NCBI RefSeq assembly: GCF_040760075.1 | Contig: NZ_CP142884.1 | Location: 4,216,001 to 4,280,000 of the forward strand | Reading direction: 5' to 3' | Source: Sphingobacterium sp. R2 | GTDB lineage: Bacteria; Bacteroidota; Bacteroidia; Sphingobacteriales; Sphingobacteriaceae | DNA length: 64,000 bases | Shown: positions 8,111 through 16,373 of the stretch, piece after piece | How the letters are laid out: each line of letters begins with the position of its first letter | Numbering within the stretch: position 1 is the stretch's first letter | Position numbers and translations under genes: made by a program | Notes under the pieces: model-generated | Told to the model about the DNA's origin: nothing | Databases searched by the model: none | Seen by the model: the letters and a program-made list of their open reading frames with translations, nothing else

Positions 8111-9142
8111 ATGAAAACTTTGCCTTTTACATTTACTTTAATGATCTTAACCGCTTTATTGTTTTTGAGTTGTAGTAAACGTGATGATGACGATAGCTTA
8201 TCAGAATCTGGTCCAATTATTCATGCTGTTGGAAAAATCAATGATAAGGCTATATATTGGAAAAACTCAAGCGTGACCGTATTGGGAAAGGGACCAGGAG
8301 CATCTGAAGCTGTGGGAATGACAATGAATGGAGCAGATATTTATGTAGTAGGTTATGAGATAAATGCAAATGGTAAATATGTTGCAAGATACTGGAAAAA
8401 TGGTTCCGCAGTTGATCTCACTGATGGCTCAAATGATGCGAGGGCAAATAGTATTGTTATTGCGGGTACTGATGTCTATATTGCTGGACAGGAAATGGTA
8501 AGCGGAGGTACAACGTATATTGCTAAATACTGGAAGAATGGAGTTTCCGTTTCCCTAACGGATGCCGGTGAGAATGCAATTTCTTCCGATATTGCTGTAC
8601 TAGGAAATGACGTTTATGTTATTGGCGAAAGAAGGCAACTTAATTGGCTTAATCCTGTTACGTGCTACTGGAAGAACGGACAGCGTACTGATCTTTCCGA
8701 TCAAAACTCGGCAGCAGATAATCAGGCGATCTATATTATAGGTAACGATGTGTATACAATGTGGTCTACCATTTACAATAAACAAGGGCAGATACAAACA
8801 AGATATTCCAAAAATTTTTCACAACCTACGTTGATCCAGGATGGAACTTCAAGTAGCCGGGGAACTTCGTTAATCGTGAAAAATAATGATGTTTATATTG
8901 GAGGCTGTGGTGTTTCGGCCACTGGCAATACGATGTCGGCGAAATATTGGAAAAATGGAACACCTGTCACCTTAAGTTCTGACGATTCGCAAGCATTAAG
9001 TATTGTTTTGCTAAATAATGAAGTATATACAGCAGGCTATCAGAATTCAACAGCAACTTACTGGCACAAAGGAAATTATAAAACACTACCAAGCTCGTCT
9101 GGCAGCTCACTGATTAGAAAAATAATTGTAAAAGATAATTAA
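8111..9142 (+). CDS. Lipoprotein with about seven propeller-like repeats
   Basis: Not a named family. A lipoprotein signal peptide (MKTLPFTFTLMILTALLFLSC) precedes an Asp-rich linker and then about seven repeats of 40-50 residues. Each pairs a NDVYVxG-like strand with AxYWKNG: the YWKNG-type element occurs as IYWKNSS, RYWKNGS, KYWKNGV, CYWKNGQ, RYSKNFS, KYWKNGT and TYWHKGN. The pattern suggests a beta-propeller exposed at the cell surface or in the periplasm. It is the only intact non-IS gene in the accessory block. An ATG two codons earlier (8105) is an alternative start. Confidence 0.7.
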   Translation: MKTLPFTFTLMILTALLFLSCSKRDDDDSLSESGPIIHAVGKINDKAIYWKNSSVTVLGKGPGASEAVGMTMNGADIYVVGYEINANGKYVARYWKNGSAVDLTDGSNDARANSIVIAGTDVYIAGQEMVSGGTTYIAKYWKNGVSVSLTDAGENAISSDIAVLGNDVYVIGERRQLNWLNPVTCYWKNGQRTDLSDQNSAADNQAIYIIGNDVYTMWSTIYNKQGQIQTRYSKNFSQPTLIQDGTSSSRGTSLIVKNNDVYIGGCGVSATGNTMSAKYWKNGTPVTLSSDDSQALSIVLLNNEVYTAGYQNSTATYWHKGNYKTLPSSSGSSLIRKIIVKDN

Positions 9143-9751
9143 TCAAGCGTATTAAAGCTATATAAAGCTCATCTAAGTAAACAAAATTTAAAAATAACGC
9201 GCTCTAAAATGGTTTTAACGAGGGACTATCAAATTATTTTGTTTGGAATTGCTCCGTAATGAAAATAAGGATTTATAGATCTTAGTATGATTTTTAGCAA
9301 GGAATGTAGCTTAAGTATTATCGATCAGATACAGGCCTGACCGTTTTTATTGCTAATGCCAAAAATGAATATTTATTAAGTGAAAATTCAGCGGTGTCAG
9401 ATCGCATTGACCTTGATAAATTAGCTATTGTATCATCAGGCAACAATGAGAAAAAACCAAGCCATGGAGGACAAAAACTAGCTCCTGACATCCTTTCGCC
9501 AGATTTGTTTAGAGTCAAAAATAAAAAGGGAAAAGCATATTTGGCATTGATCTTTGATTGCCTTCGTTTCTTTCTTCCCTCTATTCATTCCTTATTATAT
9601 TCGAATGGAAATTCCTATATTTGATAAAGTAGATTAGTTGTTTTTATTGAGTCTCTGACAAAATTTATTTCTTGAAATTAGCTAAATATTTAATGGCAAA
9701 TTCGTGGCAGTAAATTTAAAATACCTTTAAAAATTAGGCTTAAAGTAGTTT
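9143..9751. other. Gene-poor stretch of the accessory block
   Basis: Mostly AT-rich and featureless. An open stretch on the plus strand from about 9338 to 9624 reads GLTVFIANAKNEYLLSENS and continues to IVSSGNNEKKPSHGGQKLAP. It lacks a good start and I recognise no family, so it may be a gene remnant. I see no RNA gene apart from the tRNA relic that follows. Confidence 0.4.
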
Positions 9752-9785
9752 GGAAGAGGTGGTTCGAATCCCGCCCTCTCCGCCA
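9752..9785 (+). pseudogene. tRNA relic (serine/leucine type) with interior deleted
   Basis: GGAAGAGGTGG is joined directly to GGTTCGAATCCCGCC and then CTCTCCGCCA: the 5' acceptor end fused to the T arm, 3' acceptor and encoded CCA, with the D arm, anticodon and variable arm missing. The 3' part and the AAAGA after CCA resemble the intact tRNA-Ser at 5237-5326. It cannot function as a tRNA. It lies 5 bases before the left end of the IS1182-type element. Confidence 0.65.
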
Positions 9786-9790
9786 AAGAG

Positions 9791-9832
9791 AAAAAAGAGG
9801 CTGTCTCAAATTTATTTGGGACAGTTTTTTTG
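9791..9832. repeat. Left inverted repeat of the IS1182 element with hairpin
   Basis: The terminal repeat (9791-9810) runs into a hairpin CTGTCTCAAAT / ATTTGGGACAG followed by seven T residues, so it can terminate transcripts entering from the left. Confidence 0.7.
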
Positions 9833-9924
9833 TTTAAAAAGTCTATGAGATAGATTTGTGTGTTGTTTGTTGGTTATTTGAAAAAGACTCATATGGAGGG
9901 GAGAAATGAACAAAAAGTAGCTTT

Positions 9925-11460
9925 TTAGGCTGCTTTTTTTCTTAGATTTTGTGCTATTGCCAATAATCCCCATTCTATGGACACTTTTTCTTTACCCCGG
10001 AGCATAAATCTTCGGAACCCATGGTTCTGTTTAATGTTTGCAAAGACAGGTTCGACGTCACAACACCTCTGTTTTCGTTTAGCTACACCTACATCGCTGT
10101 TGAGCAATTGGTATGCCCTGTTCCTGTAAATCTCAAGTTGCTTATTCACCCCGATGATCCTATTTCCCTGTGATTTGTGACAGGCGCCATTCAACGGGCA
10201 GTTTGTGCAGTTTTTTGCCTGATACTTTTTGATTTCCTGCCGGAAGCCTGCGGAGGTCTTTTGGCTAAATGTACCTATACAATGCATTTCCTGTCCCATT
10301 GGACAGATATAGCAATCTTGTGAAGGATTATAATGTAATTTATCTACAGAAAATGGTTTCTTATCCCCACAGCTCTTTTTCTGTCCTTTGTCAAACATAC
10401 CATATTTCACATAGCTCTCAATATTTTTTGCTGCCAGTAATGCATAGTTTTCTTCACTGCCATAACCGGCATCCGCGGTAAGGGTTCCCGGTGTTTTTCC
10501 AAAGCTGTCCTCATGTTGTTGCAAATGACCGGATAATGTTCTGGTATCTGTGGGATTGGAATGTATGGTGTAATTGACGATGTATTGATTGGACGTGGAT
10601 ATCTGGATATTATATCCTGGTCTGAGCTGGCCATTTTTCATATGATCCTCTTTCATCCGCATAAAGGTGGCATCGGGATCTGTTTTGCTATAACTGTTTC
10701 TGTCTCCCAGAGTAGCTTCCTGCTCTTCATATTGTACGATCTTCTCTGGATAGTTTTTGGTTACATAACGCAACTTTGCCTTCATCTTTTTATTTACCGA
10801 AGGTTTGTCGGATAAGACTCTGTTCAGCTTATCGACCGTAGCCCGGACTTTTTCGCTGTCAATTGTCGTCAGATCGGGAGGATCCGGGAGGTTGTCCTCC
10901 GACTTGGCAATACTTTGGGCGTAGTCCCATATATCTTTTAAGGCAGCTTTCATCTTTTCCTTATTGGTATGGATAGCTTTCTTCCAAACGAAAGTGTATC
11001 TGTTTGCATTAGCCTCTATCTTGGTGCCATCGGTGTAGACATCTTCTATGCTTAACAACCCTTCTTCGGCCAGGAGCTTAACAACTTCTTCAAATACACT
11101 GCGAAGTGCTTCTTTTAAGCGGACACCACGAAATCTGTTGATGGTATTGTGATCGGGATAGCTCATGCCGCTCAGCCACATGAAGTTGATATTCTCCCGG
11201 CAGGCTGTTTCCAGTTTCCGACTGCTGTAGACATTGCTTACATAGCCAAACACCAGAACCTTCAACAGCATTTGCGGATGATAACTGGAACAGCCTTTTA
11301 TCTTGTAGGCATCCAAAAGACCCTGTATGTTGATACGGTTGATCACATCGTTAACAATACGTACCGGATGTCCTTTGGAGACCAATTCGTCCAAAGTTGG
11401 GGGAATTGCCATAATCTGATCCTGATAGTAAGGCTTAAAAGTAGGTCTTTGAGATGACAT
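9925..11460 (-). CDS. IS1182 family transposase
   Basis: DDE transposase of 511 residues. In order: an N-terminal region with YYQDQIMAIPPTLDELV, SYHPQMLLKVLVFGYVSNVYSSRKLE, the WLSGMSYPDHNTINRFR motif, EDVYTDGTKIEANANRYTFV (first catalytic Asp), LTADAGYGSEENY (second Asp), a Cys cluster with YICPMGQEMHC and CTNCPLNGAC (zinc ribbon), and a C-terminal EPVFANIKQNHGFRRF carrying the catalytic Glu. The open frame extends 12 codons upstream to 11496, but MSSQRPTFKPY at 11460 is the family N-terminus. No lesion is visible; probably active. Confidence 0.93.
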   Translation of the reverse strand: MSSQRPTFKPYYQDQIMAIPPTLDELVSKGHPVRIVNDVINRINIQGLLDAYKIKGCSSYHPQMLLKVLVFGYVSNVYSSRKLETACRENINFMWLSGMSYPDHNTINRFRGVRLKEALRSVFEEVVKLLAEEGLLSIEDVYTDGTKIEANANRYTFVWKKAIHTNKEKMKAALKDIWDYAQSIAKSEDNLPDPPDLTTIDSEKVRATVDKLNRVLSDKPSVNKKMKAKLRYVTKNYPEKIVQYEEQEATLGDRNSYSKTDPDATFMRMKEDHMKNGQLRPGYNIQISTSNQYIVNYTIHSNPTDTRTLSGHLQQHEDSFGKTPGTLTADAGYGSEENYALLAAKNIESYVKYGMFDKGQKKSCGDKKPFSVDKLHYNPSQDCYICPMGQEMHCIGTFSQKTSAGFRQEIKKYQAKNCTNCPLNGACHKSQGNRIIGVNKQLEIYRNRAYQLLNSDVGVAKRKQRCCDVEPVFANIKQNHGFRRFMLRGKEKVSIEWGLLAIAQNLRKKAA

Positions 11461-11531
11461 ATATCTTTTTTTGAAATATAAATATATGAAAATCAATTAA
11501 TTAAATCAAATTAAATATCATGAAATAACAT

Positions 11532-11568
11532 AAAAAAGAGGCTGTCTTTTTGAGACAGCCTCTTTTTT
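11532..11568. terminator. Palindromic right end of the IS1182 element, likely terminator
   Basis: Arms AAAAAAGAGGCTGTC (11532-11546) and GACAGCCTCTTTTTT around a short loop form a long perfect stem with A and T runs on both sides. It includes the IS right inverted repeat. It lies 13 bases past the stop of the sulfatase gene at 11581, so it probably also terminates the susC-susD-sulfatase operon. Confidence 0.75.
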
Positions 11569-11592
11569 ACATTTAAGCAGTTAGAAATTGCG
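11562..11592 (+). repeat. 31-base direct repeat, right copy
   Basis: Identical to 5358-5388. Here it forms the real 3' end of the sulfatase gene (stop codon 11581-11583) plus the sequence after the stop, and overlaps the T run of the IS1182 right end. Confidence 0.85.
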
Positions 11593-13200
11593 GGGTACTG
11601 GTATTTCCTGCACTTTACTTTCCCTAAAATCCTTCATAGTTTTGGGTTCCTTAACTTCCAATTCTGCAAAATCCACAACACCGTTTTCTTTTGCCCATTG
11701 GAAATAAGCAGTAGACAAACGGGACACAACGTCGTGATGCTGTCCGGCAACATCGTTCCGTTCAGTAGGATCCTGCGCAAGATCGTAAAGTTCCCATTTA
11801 TAGGACGGCCAGATCGATACAAGTTTCCATTTTCCAATACGGGCAGCACGATTACCGGCGCGCTCCCAAAATAAACCTTCTTCTCGCCGAACGGTATCTT
11901 GATCTTGGAATAAAACCTGAAGCAAACTCTTTCCTGGTAAAGCATTCGCCTTATGTCCCTCATATTCTTTTGGGTATACTGCGCCAACCAAATCGTAGAA
12001 CGTCGGCGCCAGATCGATGACGTGACCAGTGCCCTGTTTGATGCCTTTCCCTATTTTACCAGGAAACCAAGCTATAAATGGTGTATTAATCCCACCTTCA
12101 TAGGTATAATCTTTAAATGCTTTAAAGGGTGTATTGGATGCATATGACCAATTTTTGCTCTGCGATTCATAAGAACCCAGTGTTCCAACCGGTCCTTTAT
12201 TTATGCGGGCGCCATGATGCCAACGAACAAGATCTTCAGCCGGCGCACCATTGTCTGACAAGAAAACAATCAGTGTATTGTCCAATTGTCCATTGTCTTT
12301 TAGCTTACCTAACAATTTCCCTATAGTCTGATCCAATCTGTCGACCATAGCCGCAAACACTTCCATTTTTTTTGCCCAAAGCATTTTTTGATCAAATGAT
12401 AATCGTGACCAATCGTAAATATCCTCATCAACAAGCGATGGTCGGCTTGCTTGCGATACCAGCCCTAATTGTTTCTGTCGCTCAAAGCGTTCTTGACGTA
12501 TCACCTCCCACCCGCTGTCGTACCGCCCTTTGTATTTGGCGATATCTTGCGGCAATGCTACTAATGGCCAATGTGGCGCTGTGTGTGCTAAATAGAGAAA
12601 AAAGGGTTTATCCTGCGTTTTGATCTGATCCAGAAATGCCTCAGCTTCACGATTGATAACCTCTGTTGAAAATGCATCTTCCAAGGGATAGCCTTCAGAA
12701 TCGGTTTGTGCCTGAAAAGTCGGTGCGCCTGAATCAGCATTTTTTTCCACTCTTGGGAAAACCAAATCAAAACCGCGTTCCCAGGGTAAACTTTTCCCTT
12801 TTCCAGACACGTGCCATTTACCCGAAGTTGCCGTAATATAACCATTCAACCGAAGGACTTCAGCAATGGTCAGCGATTCCGAATTGATATAACCCTGATA
12901 AGCAGGCAGTCCAAGATCATTGGAAAAATACCCAACGCCAGCTTTGTGCTGATATTGCCCTGTGATCAGGGAGGCCCTTGTGGGTGCACATATGGAATTG
13001 TTATAAAATTGCGTCAACCTTAGCCCTTCGTTGGCTAAACGATCCAAATTGGGTGTAGAAATTTCTGAACCGTATGCTCCAAGATCAGAATAGCCTAAAT
13101 CATCGGCCAAAACCAAAATGATGTTTGGTTTTTTCTGTTGTGCATAGCCAAACCATAATGTAATATAAACAAGGTATAATATCGAAACTATCTTCTTCAT
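11581..13200 (-). CDS. Secreted type I sulfatase (copy 1)
   Basis: Removes sulfate esters from carbohydrates or other substrates; the natural substrate is not evident. Signal peptide MKKIVSILYLVYITLWFGYAQ, then metal-binding ADDLGYSD (Asp33-Asp34) and the activation motif NSICAPTRASLITGQ, with Cys71 to be converted to formylglycine and Arg75. Later IVFLSDNGAP supplies the second metal-binding Asp-Asn pair. 539 residues, typical for the family. It is the last gene of the susC operon, 17 bases after copy 2, which it resembles throughout. Its last codons are duplicated at 5377-5406. Confidence 0.93.
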   Translation of the reverse strand: MKKIVSILYLVYITLWFGYAQQKKPNIILVLADDLGYSDLGAYGSEISTPNLDRLANEGLRLTQFYNNSICAPTRASLITGQYQHKAGVGYFSNDLGLPAYQGYINSESLTIAEVLRLNGYITATSGKWHVSGKGKSLPWERGFDLVFPRVEKNADSGAPTFQAQTDSEGYPLEDAFSTEVINREAEAFLDQIKTQDKPFFLYLAHTAPHWPLVALPQDIAKYKGRYDSGWEVIRQERFERQKQLGLVSQASRPSLVDEDIYDWSRLSFDQKMLWAKKMEVFAAMVDRLDQTIGKLLGKLKDNGQLDNTLIVFLSDNGAPAEDLVRWHHGARINKGPVGTLGSYESQSKNWSYASNTPFKAFKDYTYEGGINTPFIAWFPGKIGKGIKQGTGHVIDLAPTFYDLVGAVYPKEYEGHKANALPGKSLLQVLFQDQDTVRREEGLFWERAGNRAARIGKWKLVSIWPSYKWELYDLAQDPTERNDVAGQHHDVVSRLSTAYFQWAKENGVVDFAELEVKEPKTMKDFRESKVQEIPVPRNF

Positions 13201-13217
13201 GTTCTTTCTTTTTACTC

Positions 13218-14810
13218 CTAACGAAATTGATTGATAGTTTTTAAACGCTTGTAATCCACAACGGAATTCTCTTCAGCCCAGGCTTTATACCTTGCTTCGA
13301 GATCTTTCACGATAGCTGGATAACGACTGGCAAGATTGTTATTTTCGCCCCGGTCCTCATCAATATTGTATAATTCGGGTTTGTTCCCCTCTTTAAATAA
13401 TGAGACCAGTTTCCATTTACCATATCGAACAGCACGATTCCCCGCCCGTTCCCAAAACAGCGGAACATTCCTCTCGATCTGATTGCTATCTGAACGCAGC
13501 AGCGCGCGCAAACTCAGCCCCGGAAGTGTATTTGTCGCCGTGTCACCAACACGCTTCGGATAGGTTGCACCTGCGTAGTCATACAAGGTGGGAGCGATAT
13601 CAATAAGATGGCCTCCCCCCTTCTTAATCACGTTTGATCTTACCTCTTTTGGATACCACACAATAAAAGGGGCACCAATGCCGCCTTCATACGGATTATC
13701 TTTGTAACTTCTCAACGGTGAGTTTCCGGTTTGGGACCAATTGCTGTTTTGCACATCATAGGAACCTGGTAATCCGACAGTCTCTGTATTCCTTGCCGTA
13801 TACACGCGTGTACGATCCCCGCCCTGGGCTCCGTTATCCGACAAAAAAATGATTAGCGTATTCTTATCTTTTTTTAGCTCTTTTAACGTTTGTCTGATGC
13901 GGCCGATACTCTGATCCATGCGATCGATCATACCAGCAAAGACCTGTTGCCGACGTTGCCAATACTGCTGCTCATCATAGGTCAATTTATCCCAGTTCTG
14001 TACGGTCGAGTCCTTTTTTGCAATGGCCTGCCCTGGCGGGAACACACCTTTTTGCTGCGCATTTTTAAAACGCTGCGTACGCAAAGTATCCCATCCCTCA
14101 CGATACACTCCTATATATTTTTGAGTTTCTTCTTCCGGCGCCTGAAGAGGCCAATGCGGGGCATTAAATGCCAAATACAAAAAGAAAGGCTTTTTATCCT
14201 TTTGCTGTTCTTTTAGAAAGCCAATGGCTTGATCCGTAATCTCATCTGTCAGATAACGCCCCTTGGGTAAATAAAAAGGTTTATTATTTCGGAACAATGG
14301 TACTGTTGGCTGTTCAGGTCCATTTACTTCATAAAAATTAGACGCCCCACCAACAAAATTGAAAGACCGCTCAAACCCGCGCTGTGCCGGCCACTGATCG
14401 TAATCATCACCCACATGCCATTTCCCCGATATAATAGTGGAGTATCCGGCCTGTTTCAAAACTTCAGCCAGCGTCCGTGACTCCCGATTTAAAAAACCCT
14501 GATAAGCAGGCAGCCCAAGATTCACATTAAAATAACCTATACCTGCGCGATGCGCATACTGCCCCGTCAGTAAGGAAGCGCGTGTAGGAGCACAAATGGA
14601 ATTGTTATAAAATTCCTGAAATCTCGTTCCTTCTTCGGCCAAGGCCGTCAAATTGGGGGTCTGCAAGTCCGTTCCGCCGTAGGGCTCTATATCCGAAAAA
14701 CCCAAATCATCAACCAAAATCAATACGATATTTGGCCGATTGTCCTGACCCAAGCTTATCCGAGGTAAGATGGTTAGGCAAAGTGCAACTAATAAACATG
14801 TCGTTTTCAT
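13218..14810 (-). CDS. Secreted type I sulfatase (copy 2)
   Basis: Same family and role as the neighbouring copy, 530 residues. Signal peptide of about 22 residues ending near SLGQ, VDDLGFSD (Asp34-Asp35), then NSICAPTRASLLTGQ with activation Cys73 and Arg77, GKWHVGDDYDQWP, FNAPHWPLQAP and FLSDNGAQGGD. Both copies keep Cys rather than Ser in the activation site, so both need a formylglycine-generating or radical SAM maturase, which this window does not supply. It starts 23 bases after the susD stop. The two copies probably arose by duplication and may act on different positions of one glycan. Confidence 0.93.
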   Translation of the reverse strand: MKTTCLLVALCLTILPRISLGQDNRPNIVLILVDDLGFSDIEPYGGTDLQTPNLTALAEEGTRFQEFYNNSICAPTRASLLTGQYAHRAGIGYFNVNLGLPAYQGFLNRESRTLAEVLKQAGYSTIISGKWHVGDDYDQWPAQRGFERSFNFVGGASNFYEVNGPEQPTVPLFRNNKPFYLPKGRYLTDEITDQAIGFLKEQQKDKKPFFLYLAFNAPHWPLQAPEEETQKYIGVYREGWDTLRTQRFKNAQQKGVFPPGQAIAKKDSTVQNWDKLTYDEQQYWQRRQQVFAGMIDRMDQSIGRIRQTLKELKKDKNTLIIFLSDNGAQGGDRTRVYTARNTETVGLPGSYDVQNSNWSQTGNSPLRSYKDNPYEGGIGAPFIVWYPKEVRSNVIKKGGGHLIDIAPTLYDYAGATYPKRVGDTATNTLPGLSLRALLRSDSNQIERNVPLFWERAGNRAVRYGKWKLVSLFKEGNKPELYNIDEDRGENNNLASRYPAIVKDLEARYKAWAEENSVVDYKRLKTINQFR

Positions 14811-14833
14811 CTACTTAAAATTTAATTAATATA

Positions 14834-16303
14834 TTATCTATTGATCCAGTCGGGGTGCTGCGTGAGATTTGGATTGAGATTCAGTTCCCGTTGTGGCGTC
14901 GGAAAATGAATATGGCGGGCCGACGCATTCGTTTTACCGGCAGCTTTCAGCTTAGCAACATAGTAGGTAGTTCCCCTTCGGACCAGATCGAACCATCGTT
15001 GATATTCGTAAACAAGCTCCTTTCTGCGCTCTTCAAAAATCGATTCTCTAAAAAGATCTTTCGTTTCTGTAGTGGATATATCTTCCACCCCTGCACGACG
15101 ACGGACCGCATTAATAGCATTACGCGCTTCTAAAGTTGGCCCATTCAACTCATTTTCGGCCTCAGCAAAAATCAATAACACTTCCGCATAACGGATGATC
15201 GGCGTATTCTTGGAAGACTGCCCCTGATTTCCTACAACCGTTTCATCATAATATTTATTAAATTGTGGTTTGTTTAAGGCATAGTATTTATTATCTGTTG
15301 GCGACACCATCCCCGTTGTAAAGGTCGCGAGCAGGCGTTTGTCATTTGCCGCAAAGCTTTTATACAGCCCGCCCTCGCTATGAAGCGCATCTGCGTAATC
15401 CCCGTTTATGCCAGGAATATCGGCTGGCGCAGATCTACTGGCCAAAGAATTTCCCTGATAGCCACTGTTGCCTTTAAATTGAGCTGAAAATATATGTTCA
15501 ACACCATTCTTCTCTCCAATATTAAAAACATCGGCAAAATCTTGGAAAAGCGCATAACCTTCTTTATCAATAACTTCCTTGGCTAATAATTTTGCATTCA
15601 CCCAGTCCCCTCGCGTCAGATAGACTTTAGCCAAAAGACTTTTGGCTGCTCCAGCTGTGGCGCGTCCTTTATCTGATTCCGAATAAGACTTATAGTTAGG
15701 CAGCGCCAAAGCAGATTTTAAATCTGCTATTATTAATCCATACACCGCATCCTCTGTCGCTTTCGCTACATAAAGTTCTTGAGGAGATAAAGTCTCTACT
15801 GGTTTAGTTATCAGCGGAACTGGTCCGAACCAACGCACTAAATTAAAATAGTGAAGTGCCCTTAAAAATTTCACCTCGTTGATCAGACGCTGTTGGAGAA
15901 TTGGATCGATGCGATCCGCAGACAGCACACTTATTTTAGCAATATTGACATTTGATGCATTGATCGCATCGTAGCTTTGCTTCCAAAGTTGTTCCATACG
16001 GTCATTGGATGCATCATGAGTTAGATTGCTCAGCGCCCTAACATGTGCATTTCTAGCCCGCGGCCCTGCTTCATAATCATCTGTGGCCATTTCAACACCG
16101 ATCTGTAGCAAGCTGTTGTACAAAGACTGCCCAGTTTCATATAACTTTCTGTAAGTTCCTGTCACTGCAGCGATAGCTTGATCTTGATCAAGATAATATT
16201 GCTCCGAAACCAAGGCGCTTGCCGGATCCTCCTCCAATTTCGAGCAGGAAATTGCCGTTAGAAAAATCAGTATGACAGTGGATAAAACATGTATTTTTTT
16301 CAT
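14834..16303 (-). CDS. SusD/RagB-family nutrient-binding lipoprotein
   Basis: Outer-membrane surface lipoprotein that binds a glycan and forms the lid of the SusC transporter. Lipoprotein signal MKKIHVLSTVILIFLTAISC (lipidated Cys20), then YYLDQDQAIAAVTGTYRKLY, an alpha-helical TPR-like body with EVKFLRALHYFNLVRWFGPVPL (the SusD signature), and the C-terminal RYAEVLLIFAEAENEL and ERRKELVYEYQRWFDLVRR. 489 residues. An ATG three codons upstream is less likely. It follows susC by 70 bases. No ligand can be deduced from sequence alone. Confidence 0.95.
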   Translation of the reverse strand: MKKIHVLSTVILIFLTAISCSKLEEDPASALVSEQYYLDQDQAIAAVTGTYRKLYETGQSLYNSLLQIGVEMATDDYEAGPRARNAHVRALSNLTHDASNDRMEQLWKQSYDAINASNVNIAKISVLSADRIDPILQQRLINEVKFLRALHYFNLVRWFGPVPLITKPVETLSPQELYVAKATEDAVYGLIIADLKSALALPNYKSYSESDKGRATAGAAKSLLAKVYLTRGDWVNAKLLAKEVIDKEGYALFQDFADVFNIGEKNGVEHIFSAQFKGNSGYQGNSLASRSAPADIPGINGDYADALHSEGGLYKSFAANDKRLLATFTTGMVSPTDNKYYALNKPQFNKYYDETVVGNQGQSSKNTPIIRYAEVLLIFAEAENELNGPTLEARNAINAVRRRAGVEDISTTETKDLFRESIFEERRKELVYEYQRWFDLVRRGTTYYVAKLKAAGKTNASARHIHFPTPQRELNLNPNLTQHPDWINR

Positions 16304-16373
16304 TTGAATCAATTGCTTTTTATGGATAATGAGCTAAACTTAGCACTGTTTACTATTCCTGTTTAGCGAGCTA

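Larger units (their letters stand above)
9791..11568 (-). mobile_element. Complete IS1182-family insertion sequence
   Basis: Bounded by perfect 20-base terminal inverted repeats: 9791-9810 begins AAAAAAGAGGCTGTCTCAAA and 11549-11568 is its exact reverse complement. It holds one intact transposase gene. No obvious short target duplication is visible. The right end merges with the T run of the 31-base direct repeat, and a hairpin can form at each end. Confidence 0.9.

Noticed and set aside
9338-9624. A protein-coding gene in the open stretch of the accessory block
   Set aside because: No convincing start codon or signal peptide, no recognisable motif; listed only as possible remnant.
12372-12623. 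Open frames antisense to the sulfatase, SusC/SusD and oxidoreductase genes
   Set aside because: They follow the coding pattern of strong opposite-strand genes and show no family motifs of their own.
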